Shown here in pieces: positions 42,115 to 51,339 of a stretch of 64,000 nucleotides of DNA. This stretch comes from Pseudomonadota bacterium (lineage in GTDB: Bacteria > Pseudomonadota > Gammaproteobacteria > Steroidobacterales > Steroidobacteraceae). The stretch lies in NCBI GenBank assembly GCA_963204835.1, contig CAUJHJ010000057.1, positions 1-64,000 on the forward strand, written 5' to 3'. Below the pieces are notes generated by a model. The model had not been told where the DNA came from. It was given only the letters and a program-made list of their open reading frames with translations, and ran no database searches. Every line of letters starts with the position of its first letter. The first letter of the stretch is position 1. The position numbers were made by a program, and so were the translations under genes.

Positions 42115-43903
42115 GGTGCGCCGCGAGCCAGGCCTCGAACATCGCAAAGTCCCAGATCGCGTAGCCGTAGTAGCCGGAATCACCGGCCGCGTGTTCGTTG
42201 ACGATCCTGTCGAGGAAGGATCGCCTGACGATGCCTCGCTCGCCGAGCCGCTTCAGGTGCCCGAAGACCAGTTCGCGCAGCGGCGCATGGTCCTTGAGCC
42301 AGACGCCGAACGGCAGCCCGAACCCGTGCTTCGGCTTGTCGATGACTTCCTGCGGCAGGAAGCCCGTCATCGCCCGTTTGTAGAAGCTGCGCAGCTCGCG
42401 GCCTTGCATCTTTACGCGCGTCGGCACGCGCAGCGAGAGGTCGATCAGCTCGGGATCGAGCATCGGGAACGAGACCTGCACGCCCGCGAGGTCGCACATC
42501 GTGATCACCTTGCGCAGGTCGCTGTCAGCGAGCGTGAAGTGCCAGTCGTAATGCAGCATGCGGTTCAGCAGCGTGCCTTCCTGTACCTCTCCGTAGACCC
42601 GGGCCATCAGGTCGATGGGCCGGCGAACATCTATCCCCGCTGCGAACTCCGGCTCGAAGATCTCGCCATGCGGCGTGCGGTAAAAGAAGTTCCAGGTCTC
42701 CAGCCGCTCCGGCAGCGGAATCCGGGCCTGATCGACGTAGCTGCGCAGCTTGCGCAGCGGCGTGAGCGCATTGCCGGGCGCAATGGCGCGGCTCAGCGGT
42801 TCGAGGATGCCGTGGCGCGCCCAGGCGGGGAGCCGGCCATAGGCCTCGAAGACCTGCTGCTTCGCGTAACGCTCGTTGCCGCCGAAGATTTCGTCGCCAC
42901 CGTCGCCCGCGAGCAAGTGGCCGACGCCGGCTTTCGCGGCGAGCTGCGCGCAGAGCAGGGTGGGAACGGCGGATGAATTGCCGAACGGCTCATCGTAGGC
43001 CGCGGCAATGCGGTCGAAAGCCGTCACGATGTCGTCGGCGGTGACGTTGTACTCGGTCGAGTCGCAGCCGAAATGCCTTGCCGAGATGCGCGCGTAGCGG
43101 ATCTCGTCGTGGGACTCGACGCCGAAGCCGATCGAGAAGGTTCGCGCCGCCTTGCCGCTCACTTTTCCGAGCACGCCGGCCACGGTCGAACTGTCGAGAC
43201 CGCCGCTCAGGAAGGCGCCCGTCTGCGCGTCCGGGCGGCAACGCGCCACGGCGGCATCGAGCGTGCCGCGCAGCCCCGCTTGCAGCGATTCGAACGAGTG
43301 CTGGCGTTCGCTGAACCGGGGAGTCCAGTAGCGGCTCGTGTTCGCGCGACCGTCCGTGAAGTGGAGTTGCGTGCCCGGTTCGAGCTTGTGAACGCCCTCG
43401 TACGCCGTGTCGGGCGCCGGGATCATGTGCATCAGCAGGAAGTCGTGCGCGGCCTGCGCCCGCAGCGGCGCGCGCAGCGGTTGGAAGCTGGCGACGGTTT
43501 CGGCCGAATCGCCGAACACCAGGCCTTCGCCGACGACCGCCCAGCACAGGCGCTCGATGCCCATCGGGTCGACGGCGAGCAGCACCTCACGCCGGCGCCC
43601 GTCGACGATCGCGAGTGAAAAGCGGCCGCGCAGATCCTCGAGCAACGCCTTCCCGCGCGCCTGATAGGCCGCGAGCAGCCCTTCGCTGTCGGTGCCATCG
43701 CGGGTGTAGCGGCCGTCGCGGGTCCACACGGGCTGGCCGCGAACTGCGACCAGCAGGTCACCGCTGCGGGCCATGTCGCGAGTGGCGAGCAACGCCCCGA
43801 TCGGCGCGGACTCGGCGATATCGAGGCCTGCGGGCGCATGCAAGCGCAGGGCGGCTGGGTCGTGCGTGGCCCACCGACCCGTGTATCCGAAAATCTGGGT
43901 CAT
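42101..43903 (-). CDS. Asparagine-synthetase-like protein lacking the glutaminase cysteine
   Basis: This 600-residue protein has the two-domain AsnB architecture, but it begins MTQIFGYTGRW instead of MCG. The Cys2 nucleophile that hydrolyses glutamine is therefore absent. The synthetase domain is intact: PP-loop LSGGLDSSTVAGVL, LLAGDGGDEIFGGNERY, PMLDPELIDLSLRVP and DKPKHGFGLPFGVWL. It may use free ammonia or another amine, or form an amide or ester between a sugar acid and another nucleophile. It is convergent with the CPPP Tat gene and divergent from the acyl carrier protein gene. One of two Cys2-less members here (other: 55229-56950). Confidence 0.87.
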   Translation of the reverse strand: MTQIFGYTGRWATHDPAALRLHAPAGLDIAESAPIGALLATRDMARSGDLLVAVRGQPVWTRDGRYTRDGTDSEGLLAAYQARGKALLEDLRGRFSLAIVDGRRREVLLAVDPMGIERLCWAVVGEGLVFGDSAETVASFQPLRAPLRAQAAHDFLLMHMIPAPDTAYEGVHKLEPGTQLHFTDGRANTSRYWTPRFSERQHSFESLQAGLRGTLDAAVARCRPDAQTGAFLSGGLDSSTVAGVLGKVSGKAARTFSIGFGVESHDEIRYARISARHFGCDSTEYNVTADDIVTAFDRIAAAYDEPFGNSSAVPTLLCAQLAAKAGVGHLLAGDGGDEIFGGNERYAKQQVFEAYGRLPAWARHGILEPLSRAIAPGNALTPLRKLRSYVDQARIPLPERLETWNFFYRTPHGEIFEPEFAAGIDVRRPIDLMARVYGEVQEGTLLNRMLHYDWHFTLADSDLRKVITMCDLAGVQVSFPMLDPELIDLSLRVPTRVKMQGRELRSFYKRAMTGFLPQEVIDKPKHGFGLPFGVWLKDHAPLRELVFGHLKRLGERGIVRRSFLDRIVNEHAAGDSGYYGYAIWDFAMFEAWLAAHRPRG

Positions 43904-44012
43904 CGACTGCTGCTCAGCTGTGTGACGGCGGACCTTAGCAAACTTTGAACCAGTGTGCGGTCGACCCGGTCGTGGCCGCTACAATATGTCCGCCAGGCAA
44001 CGGGAGAGAAGT

Positions 44013-44264
44013 TTGGACACTCTGGATGGCGTCAGGAACCTGCTCAAGTCGGCCCTGCAGCTCGGTGAGCGCGCGGATCGCCTCACGGAAGGCAGCGCCC
44101 TGCTCGGGGCGATCCCCGAGCTCGATTCGATGGCCGTGGTCACCCTGATCACGACGATGGAGGAGCAGTACGGCATCCAGGTCGATGATGATGAGATCTC
44201 GGCCGACACTTTCGCCACCGTCGGCACCCTGTCCCGGTTCCTCGCCGACAAGCTCGGGCAGTGA
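44013..44264 (+). CDS. Acyl carrier protein, XrtA-locus type
   Basis: This 83-residue carrier protein has the phosphopantetheine attachment serine in IPELDSMAVVTLITTMEEQYGI and a helical ACP fold. TTG 44013 is chosen because it starts DTLDGVRNLLKSALQLG, the usual start of this group, and is preceded by GGGAGAGAAG; an in-frame ATG at 43986 would add nine residues. Exosortase A loci often contain such an ACP with two hydrolases and an AMP-forming ligase. Ligase and decarboxylase genes of that set lie at 62358-64000. It overlaps the hydrolase 2 gene by four bases. Confidence 0.88.
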   Translation: MDTLDGVRNLLKSALQLGERADRLTEGSALLGAIPELDSMAVVTLITTMEEQYGIQVDDDEISADTFATVGTLSRFLADKLGQ

Positions 44265-45064
44265 CGACGGACGGCTCGCGCGCGGAGTTTCTCGGCGAGG
44301 CAGGCCGCCGTATCTTTGCGCTGCTGCGGACGCCTGGTCTCGCGACGGGTGAGTGCACGCTGGTCGTGCCGCCGTTCGCGGAGGAAATGAACAAGTGCCG
44401 CCGGATCGTCAGCGATTTCGCGCGGCGCGAATGCAGCTCGGGCAGGGGGGTGCTGTGCGTCGATCTCGCCGGGACCGGAGACAGCGAAGGCGATTTCGCG
44501 GAGGCGCGGGTCGAGCGCTGGTTCGAAGACCTGGCAACGGCCGCCGCATGGAGCGAGTCGCATGGCTGGCGAGTCACTTCCCTGCTGGGCATCAGATTTG
44601 GTGCCCTGCTCGGAGCCGCCCTCGCGCGACAGCGGACACTTGGACTTTCCCGTGCGGTGTTCTGGCAACCCGTAGTGAGCGGCGCGCGACTGATCGACCA
44701 GTTCCTGCGAATCCGCGTCATGGCGTCGCGCATGGACCCGGGCCGCGCCGAAACCGCGGCGCAGCTGCGCGCGCGCCTCAAGGCAGGCGATACGGTGGAA
44801 GTGGCGGGCTACGCCTTGTCGGCCGCGCTGTGCGCGGACATCGATGCGCTCGACCTGCATGGCGAATTGTCGCCTTCGTTTCCACCGATCCGCTGGCTCG
44901 AAGTGGTCGCGGATGCAGCCGCACCCGTCACGCCTGCTGCGCAGCAGGCCCTCGAGCAGACGCGCAGCATCGGCTGTCAGGTCGACCACCTGCGCGTTCC
45001 AGGTGAGCCTTTCTGGATGGCAAGCGAAATCGTGACGAACGCGACGCTGGTGGCGGCGTCATGA
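44261..45064 (+). CDS. Exosortase A system-associated hydrolase 2
   Basis: This 267-residue alpha/beta-hydrolase-like protein is recognised by LVVPPFAEEMNKCRRIVSDFARR and VLCVDLAGTGDSEGDF. The nucleophile elbow reads LLGIRFGAL, so an arginine (residue 112) stands where a serine would be. This protein may not be a conventional hydrolase. It is coupled to ACP (GTGA) and to hydrolase 1 (ATGA). A thioesterase-like or acyl-transfer role on the ACP-bound group is possible but unproven. Confidence 0.88.
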   Translation: MTTDGSRAEFLGEAGRRIFALLRTPGLATGECTLVVPPFAEEMNKCRRIVSDFARRECSSGRGVLCVDLAGTGDSEGDFAEARVERWFEDLATAAAWSESHGWRVTSLLGIRFGALLGAALARQRTLGLSRAVFWQPVVSGARLIDQFLRIRVMASRMDPGRAETAAQLRARLKAGDTVEVAGYALSAALCADIDALDLHGELSPSFPPIRWLEVVADAAAPVTPAAQQALEQTRSIGCQVDHLRVPGEPFWMASEIVTNATLVAAS

Positions 45065-45930
45065 GCCCGGCCATGGGCGAGGTGGAGCCACTCCTGTTTC
45101 GCTGCGAGGGTCATGCCTTGGTCGGCATCCTGCACCGTGCAGCAGCTGAACCGGCGGAAGTGGCGGTGCTGGTGGTCGTCGGCGGTCCTCAGTACCGCGT
45201 CGGCAGCCATCGTCAGTTCGTGTCGAGCGCCCGTGCACTCGCGGCTGCGGGTGTGCCCACGCTGCGATTCGACTACCGCGGCATGGGCGACAGCGCGGGC
45301 GACAATCCCGGGTTCGAGCGCGTCGCGGCTGATATTCGCGCGGCGATCGATGCACTCATGGGCGCCTGTCGTCCGCGCCGCGGTGTCGTGCTCCTCGGAC
45401 TGTGTGATGCCGCGTCAGCAGCCCTGATGTATTGCGGATCAGATCCGCGCGTTGCGGGCCTCATCCTGATGAACCCGTGGGTGCGCTCAGGCCAATCGCA
45501 GGCCGAAGTGGTAGTCAGGAAGTACTACGCGGCGCGACTGCTGCAGGGGGATTTTTGGCGCAAGCTGCTGGGCGGCGGCTTTGACTTCACCGGGTCGGCG
45601 AAAGCGCTGGTCGGCAACCTCGTGCGGGCGACGGTGCGACAGCCGCCTGGGCGAGGCGAGGACTACATCGAGGCCATGCGGCTCGGTCTGACGCAATTTC
45701 ATGGGCCAATGCTGATCGTGTTGAGTGGCCGCGACCTGACTGCCGATGAGTTCCGCGCACGCTGCCGCTCGGATGACCGGTGGCGGCGCGGCCTGGCACG
45801 AGGCGACGTGGAAGTCGTCGAGTTGCCAACGGCCGACCACACTTTCTCCGGTTCCAGCGAGCTCGCCGCGTTCAACGGCCATTGCTGCCGATGGCTGACG
45901 CGGCAGTTTGGTGACTCGCCGTGTCACTGA
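45061..45930 (+). CDS. Exosortase A system-associated hydrolase 1
   Basis: This 289-residue alpha/beta-hydrolase has VVVGGPQYRVGSHRQFV and LRFDYRGMGDSAGD, both diagnostic of the exosortase-linked hydrolase 1 group. The nucleophile elbow is LLGLCDAASA with Cys115 in place of serine. Asp225 (LSGRDLT) and His260 (ADHTFS) can complete a triad. A cysteine nucleophile suggests acyl transfer or thioester chemistry with the neighbouring ACP; this is inference. Its end overlaps the O-ligase start by 10 bases. Confidence 0.9.
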   Translation: MSPAMGEVEPLLFRCEGHALVGILHRAAAEPAEVAVLVVVGGPQYRVGSHRQFVSSARALAAAGVPTLRFDYRGMGDSAGDNPGFERVAADIRAAIDALMGACRPRRGVVLLGLCDAASAALMYCGSDPRVAGLILMNPWVRSGQSQAEVVVRKYYAARLLQGDFWRKLLGGGFDFTGSAKALVGNLVRATVRQPPGRGEDYIEAMRLGLTQFHGPMLIVLSGRDLTADEFRARCRSDDRWRRGLARGDVEVVELPTADHTFSGSSELAAFNGHCCRWLTRQFGDSPCH

Positions 45931-47303
45931 CGGCGCTCATCTTCCTGCTGTGCTTCGTCGCCGGTATCGCGATGGCGCTGTTTCGCCATCCAATCTACGG
46001 CCTCTACACCTACATCGCGGTGTTCTACCTCGATGCGCCCCACCGCTGGTGGGGGCAGGGCCTGCCGGACCTGCGTTGGTCGCTTCTGACCGCGGTGGTC
46101 ACGGCGATTGCGATGTTGAGGTTGAAGGCGGACCCTGCCCGCACGCCCTGGTACAGGACTTTCCCGGCGATATTCCTCATCTCCTACACGGCCTGGCTCT
46201 GGATCCAGAGTCCGTGGGCCCTGGATCCGGTGTTGCATCGCGAGTGCGCGATGATTTTCACGAAATTCATCATCGTGTACTACATGGTCTACCGCCTGAT
46301 TGATACGCCGCTGCGGGCCGCGGACTTCCTGCTGGCGCACGTGCTGGGCTGTTGCTACCTCGGGCTGGTCGCGCTCGGGACGGGCACCACTGGCGGAAGG
46401 CTCGACGGAGTGGGCGGATCGGGGATCGACGACTCCAATACGCTCGGCATGCACGCGGCGGCGATCGCGGTCGTCGGTGCGATGTTGATCTTCGCGAAAC
46501 AGGATTGGCGGCGCTATGCGGCCCTCATTTGCGTGCCGCTCATCCTCAACATGGTCGTGCTCACCGGCAGCCGCGGAGCGTTCCTGGCGCTCTTCATGGG
46601 CGGGGTCACGATCTTTGCCTTGCGGCCCAGGGAGAATACCCGCCTCTTCTACACACTGGCTGTCCTCGGCATTGTGGGTTTCGGTGCCGTTGCATCCGAT
46701 GCATTCTGGCAGCGAATGAAGACCATGGAAGCGGCGGTCAACAAGCAGGAGACGCTGGACAACAGTGCCGAGGGGAGAATCGTGCAGATGAAGGCGGGCC
46801 TGCGCATGTTCACGGCGCACCCGCTCGGCGTGGGCCACCGGGGATTTGCGACCCTCAGTTCCCGCTACCTCGACACGATCTATCTCACCGAGTCGGGCGC
46901 CCGTTCATCCCACAATACCTTCATCAGTACGCTGGTGGAGCAGGGCATTCCCGGGGCCGTCATGTTTTCGATGATCTGGCTGTGGGTGTTGAAGTCCTGC
47001 CTGCTGGCGAGGCAGTGGGCCATCGCACGCCGACCCCTGTTGCTGGTCTGCATGCTGGCTGCCGTCTGCGCCGGGCTGGCGGTGGTCTTCGTCGGCGGGC
47101 AGTTCGCCGACTTCCTCAAGACCGAAGTGCAGGTGTGGCTGCTTGCCGTGCTGGCGGCGCTTCGCTTGTCGCCCGCCACCGGCCAGCCGGCCGGACCGCG
47201 GGGTCCGGCACGCGCGGTCCCGAGGCGCCTCAGGGCAACCGGATCACGAACGCCGGTGACGTACGGCTTGCCACCGAGCCGATCGCGCGCCACGAATCCA
47301 TGA
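45921..47303 (+). CDS. O-antigen ligase-like protein, exosortase A-associated
   Basis: This 460-residue multi-pass membrane protein is of the PEP_O_lig_1 type (probable O-glycosylation ligase). It has about ten hydrophobic segments, starting LTALIFLLCFVAGIAMALF. A large loop carries RMKTMEAAVNKQETLDNSAEGRIVQMKAG and HPLGVGHRGF, and the Wzy/WaaL-like SGARSSHNTFISTLVEQGIPG follows. It could polymerise the repeat unit or ligate it to protein. The last 45 residues (ATGQPAGPRGPARAVPRR...) are low-complexity and the final 74 bases overlap the convergent Tat gene, suggesting stop drift. Start GTG 45921. Confidence 0.88.
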   Translation: MSLTALIFLLCFVAGIAMALFRHPIYGLYTYIAVFYLDAPHRWWGQGLPDLRWSLLTAVVTAIAMLRLKADPARTPWYRTFPAIFLISYTAWLWIQSPWALDPVLHRECAMIFTKFIIVYYMVYRLIDTPLRAADFLLAHVLGCCYLGLVALGTGTTGGRLDGVGGSGIDDSNTLGMHAAAIAVVGAMLIFAKQDWRRYAALICVPLILNMVVLTGSRGAFLALFMGGVTIFALRPRENTRLFYTLAVLGIVGFGAVASDAFWQRMKTMEAAVNKQETLDNSAEGRIVQMKAGLRMFTAHPLGVGHRGFATLSSRYLDTIYLTESGARSSHNTFISTLVEQGIPGAVMFSMIWLWVLKSCLLARQWAIARRPLLLVCMLAAVCAGLAVVFVGGQFADFLKTEVQVWLLAVLAALRLSPATGQPAGPRGPARAVPRRLRATGSRTPVTYGLPPSRSRATNP

Positions 47304-48423
47304 AGGCCCACCGTCCGAAGGTGCCCCAATAGGGCGTCTCGGGAGTCAACGGCGCATCGCCCGTCAGGGAGTGCGGCGTGACCGCGAAAGTCGTCGGGTT
47401 GATCTCGTACAAGGTGCCGTTGTTGGAGTTGCTGCCGAAACACCAGTAGACGCCGCGCGTCGGGTCCCACAGCAACGCGCAGCCACTACCGAGGTTGCCG
47501 AGCGAGCGCGGCGTCTGGGTGATGGTCTCCGCGTTCCAGTCGATCGAAATCGAAAACGCACGCACGCCCGACTGGTTGTCGGCGCCAACCACCAGTCCCG
47601 AGTTGGTGGCCGGGTTGTAGGCAGCGGCGCCGTCCCCGACCCACTGCGCGGCGACCGAACGCATCGGGCTCCAGTTGTTGGATGCGACACGGTAGAAGCC
47701 GTAGGTGAAGTAGGAGACGAACCGGTCCATGAGCAGGATCTTGCCGGCCGCCTGGTTGCCCATGGCCATGCCGGCGAATTGCGGCGGGCTTCCCCAATTC
47801 GGCAGGCGCGTCCACCGGGACGCCGCCTTGTCGTACCGGAGCATCTGAACCGTGAAACCGCCCGACGGGTAGGAGGATCCGCCGAAGCGATAGAGCGCCG
47901 AGCCCATGTCGACCATGCCGTCGTAGGTGTGCACCGAGATCGGAGCACCGGAGGACCCGACCGCGATGTCCGAGGTCACTCCTGTCTGGCCCTGGTTCTC
48001 GACGGCCCAGCCGGTGGGTCCCGATGTGCCCGCAAAGTCGAAGCTGTACAAGCCGTTGTTCGAAGAATCGCTGTGGCCGCCGCCGTGCACGTACATCTTC
48101 GTGCCGACGGTCGACTTCGCACCACCGCTCCAGGGCGACATGATCTGGTCATTGCCGGCCCACATGGACGGCATGATGGAGCGCAGCGTCGAAGTGCCAT
48201 TCGACGGTGCATAGCTGCCTGCCAGCGCGCGTACCTGGAATGGCGCCATCGATGAAATGTAAGCGGGCATGGTCGACGGCGTGCAGGCGGTCGCCGTGGA
48301 TCCCGTCCCACCCGCGGACATCTGCGGCGGCGGGCAGGGCAGCGCCTGCGACCTGGCCAGCATGGGAGCGGCCGCGCCGATCAGGCCGGCTGACGTCATC
48401 AGGAAGTCCCTACGGGTGGACAT
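47230..48423 (-). CDS. Tat-exported protein with CPPP N-terminal module (beta-propeller-like body)
   Basis: This 397-residue protein has a twin-arginine signal (MSTRRDFLMTSAGLIGAAAPM), then ALPCPPPQMSAGGTGSTATAC. The latter is the same module as in the 40888 product. The body contains kelch-like blades: KMYVHGGGHSDSSNNGLYSFDF, GSALYRFGGSSYPSGGF, GKILLMDRFVSYFTYG and GVYWCFGSNSNNGTLYEI. A beta-propeller, perhaps of the galactose-oxidase type, is likely. No Tyr-Cys cofactor is evident. GGAGAA precedes the ATG. It is convergent with and overlaps the O-ligase. A CRP-like site lies about 150 bases upstream. Function unknown; extracytoplasmic. Confidence 0.75.
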   Translation of the reverse strand: MSTRRDFLMTSAGLIGAAAPMLARSQALPCPPPQMSAGGTGSTATACTPSTMPAYISSMAPFQVRALAGSYAPSNGTSTLRSIMPSMWAGNDQIMSPWSGGAKSTVGTKMYVHGGGHSDSSNNGLYSFDFAGTSGPTGWAVENQGQTGVTSDIAVGSSGAPISVHTYDGMVDMGSALYRFGGSSYPSGGFTVQMLRYDKAASRWTRLPNWGSPPQFAGMAMGNQAAGKILLMDRFVSYFTYGFYRVASNNWSPMRSVAAQWVGDGAAAYNPATNSGLVVGADNQSGVRAFSISIDWNAETITQTPRSLGNLGSGCALLWDPTRGVYWCFGSNSNNGTLYEINPTTFAVTPHSLTGDAPLTPETPYWGTFGRWAFMDSWRAIGSVASRTSPAFVIRLP

Positions 48424-48570
48424 GCTCAGTTCTCCATGCAGCGGCTATTCGTCGGACGGGTCGCAGACGGTCGATTTCGCACACTATATCGGCGTCACCC
48501 CGCCTCAACCATGTCTCAAGGGAACGACAGGAATATCGCCATTCAGCCCCCTTGGCGCATTGCACCGCGC

Positions 48571-48584
48571 GTGACGTCCGTCAC
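48571..48584. promoter_or_regulatory. CRP-like site in the divergent region
   Basis: GTGA-CGTCCG-TCAC, extended to TCACA on one side, is a 9/10 match to TGTGA-N6-TCACA when read on the minus strand (TGTGA-CGGACG-TCACG). It lies midway between the minus-strand Tat gene (start 48423) and the plus-strand TPR gene (start 48709), so it could act on either. It shares GTGACG-N4-TCAC with the two sites before the exopolysaccharide locus. Confidence 0.45.
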
Positions 48585-48708
48585 ATATTTCCCTGCGTCC
48601 GGCGGGTACCGGCCGTGTTCTTTCCCGAACCGCAATGCCGGGTGGCACGCGTGTATCATGGCTGCAGTGGCCGCGTGCCGACGTGGAATGCGGCAAGGAA
48701 GGGTTGCG

Positions 48709-49356
48709 GTGAAACCGGTTGCGTTGTCTGCTGCCTTGGTGCTTGCGCTCGCATGGGGAGCCGGACTGCCCGCGCAGGAGGTGCCGGGCTGCGGCGTGTT
48801 GCAGAACGCCTACGGTCCCTTCGACTACCGGGATCCGGTCAACAAGCGGGACAACCTGCCCATCGTCGAAACCTTCCATTTCACTGCGGATGTCGAGTCG
48901 TTGCGGCACGGCCGGTCCGGTACGGTGCTCGGCGACCTGCGTTACACGTTGCGGGCCTTCCCGAACCACCACCGGGCACTGAGGGCGATCGCGCGCTATG
49001 GGGTGGAAGGCGGCCAGATTCCACTCGATGACGATATCCCGTCGGTCGACTGCTACTTCGAGCGCGCGATCGCGTTTCGACCGGACGACGCCGCGGTGCG
49101 GGTGATCTACGCGAACTACCTGTTCAAGCGAGGCGAGCGCGATGCAGCGCGCGGGCAATATGAAGAGGCGCTGCGGCTCGCCCCCGATTCGGTCGAAATC
49201 AACTACGTGGCGGGCCTGTACTTCGTCGACGCGGGCGACATCGAGCGCGCGAAGAAGCTCGCCAAGATTGCCTACGACAACGGCTACCCGCTGCCGGGGC
49301 TGAAGAAGAAGATCGCCGCCGCGGAAGCCGCGACCCGGGGCAAGCCCGGCAGCTAG
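48709..49356 (+). CDS. Secreted TPR-repeat protein
   Basis: This 215-residue protein has a Sec signal (MKPVALSAALVLALAWGAGLPAQE). A conserved-looking segment GCGVLQNAYGPFDYRDPVNKRD comes first. Two to three TPR-like repeats follow (DDAAVRVIYANYLFKRGERDAARGQYEEALRLAPDS). GTG 48709 is preceded by AAGGAA at a good distance; the frame stays open upstream but without a better start. I do not recognise a function. Periplasmic TPR proteins often act as scaffolds. It is divergent from the propeller Tat gene with a CRP-like site between, and meets the GNAT gene end-to-end. Confidence 0.75.
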   Translation: MKPVALSAALVLALAWGAGLPAQEVPGCGVLQNAYGPFDYRDPVNKRDNLPIVETFHFTADVESLRHGRSGTVLGDLRYTLRAFPNHHRALRAIARYGVEGGQIPLDDDIPSVDCYFERAIAFRPDDAAVRVIYANYLFKRGERDAARGQYEEALRLAPDSVEINYVAGLYFVDAGDIERAKKLAKIAYDNGYPLPGLKKKIAAAEAATRGKPGS

Positions 49357-50417
49357 GCGGCTGTCAGCCGCTTGGCTGCGGTCCGCAGCGATGCAACGAG
49401 TATCCTGGCGAGACCGCTGGCCGTCCGGCGGGAATGGGCGCGCACCCCGAAGATCTCCTGCGAGGCGGACATCCATTCGCGCTTGTAGGATTCCGAGCCC
49501 ATGCCATAGTCGATGCGCCGCACGCGATCCACGTCGAGCGCCTGCCTGAACATCTCGCGGGACAACACGGCGCCCACCGACAGTTCGGCGAACTTCTCGT
49601 CGTAAGCCAGCTTGTAGATGCAGGCTTCGCCATCGGTCGTGATCCAGAACTGCGCGGCCACCGGCTTGCCGTCCGCGTAGAGCACGCCGAGCCGCAGGCA
49701 GTCGTGGATGACCAGCCGGCGTGCAAGTTCCGGCATGAACCCCGGGTGCGGTTCGGGTTGCTTCCAGCTCGAGTTGTATACCGAGACGTAGTCGCGTACG
49801 CCGCGTTCGATGTCGTCGCTCGCGTGGCGATAGAGGATGAATTCGACCTGGTGGGCCTTCTGGAGCTTGCGACCCTTTCTTTCGACGGTGTTGCGCAGCC
49901 GGGACGGTCGCGACGCGAAGTACTCGTCGAAGGTCGTCCCGGGACAATCGAGGTACCAGTTCTCGTACTGGTGGTGGCGCAGCGTCCTGAACCCGGACCG
50001 ATCCAGCGCCTCCAGCAGGGCTTGGGTCGTGCGATTCGACTCCTTCAGGTAGTCGAGCCTCACGGTATGCCAGCGGGGGCGCTCGGCGGCGATGTGGGCC
50101 GCGAGCGCCGTGCATACTCCGGGTACGTCCGCACCGGCACCCACGATGGGGCTGAACTCCATCGTGTAGTAATTGCCCATGCTCGCGAGCTCACGGTCAC
50201 GCGGCCCGCGCGTGCAACCGAAGAAGCAGGCAAGGGCCGCTCCGGCGCCGTCGTCGACCACATAGATGCGCGGCTCAACTTGCGGGCCGAGGGCGGTGGC
50301 GTGCAGGCACTGGAACCAGTCGAGCGACTCGAACCACCGGTCGCGTCCCGCCGCCACGCACAGCAGCCGTGCACTCTCCGGCAAACTGTCAAACGAGCTG
50401 TATACGGCGACTCTCAA
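49353..50417 (-). CDS. GNAT/FemAB-like acyltransferase
   Basis: This GNAT-fold protein of the FemAB-like (Acetyltransf_6) type has 354 residues. Motifs include WFESLDWFQCLHATAL near the N-terminus, RLRNTVERKGRKL, VAAQFWITTDGEACIYKLAYDEKFAELSVGAVL and DYGMGSESYKREWMSA. It probably transfers an acyl or aminoacyl group to a sugar or surface polymer. TTG 50417 has a GGAAGG site; an in-frame ATG at 50477 would add 20 residues of non-family-like sequence. It stands alone between the TPR and the TDP-sugar genes, so its precise substrate is unknown. Confidence 0.78.
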   Translation of the reverse strand: MRVAVYSSFDSLPESARLLCVAAGRDRWFESLDWFQCLHATALGPQVEPRIYVVDDGAGAALACFFGCTRGPRDRELASMGNYYTMEFSPIVGAGADVPGVCTALAAHIAAERPRWHTVRLDYLKESNRTTQALLEALDRSGFRTLRHHQYENWYLDCPGTTFDEYFASRPSRLRNTVERKGRKLQKAHQVEFILYRHASDDIERGVRDYVSVYNSSWKQPEPHPGFMPELARRLVIHDCLRLGVLYADGKPVAAQFWITTDGEACIYKLAYDEKFAELSVGAVLSREMFRQALDVDRVRRIDYGMGSESYKREWMSASQEIFGVRAHSRRTASGLARILVASLRTAAKRLTAA

Positions 50418-50543
50418 AGTCGGATGGCCTTCCGGTTCGTGCTTTTTCGGCCGGGCAATATAGCAGGCCGCGAGCATCGCGACGGCCCCGCAAGCCGGCC
50501 CGACGCGGCATCGGGGGCATTATGTGGGATGGCAGCGCGGCTA

Positions 50544-50564
50544 CTTTCGCGACTCACGCGAAAG
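50544..50564. promoter_or_regulatory. Perfect 8-bp inverted repeat in the divergent region
   Basis: CTTTCGCG-ACTCA-CGCGAAAG (50544-50564) lies 46 bases before the RmlA-like start and about 127 bases before the GNAT start. It could be an operator for the TDP-sugar operon or a leader hairpin. No T-tract follows, so a terminator is less likely. Confidence 0.4.
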
Positions 50565-50610
50565 CATTATCGTGGGTCTCGCACAGGGAGCAGTCCGTGG
50601 AAGTTGGACA

Positions 50611-51335
<725 letters not shown>

Positions 51336-51339
<4 letters not shown>

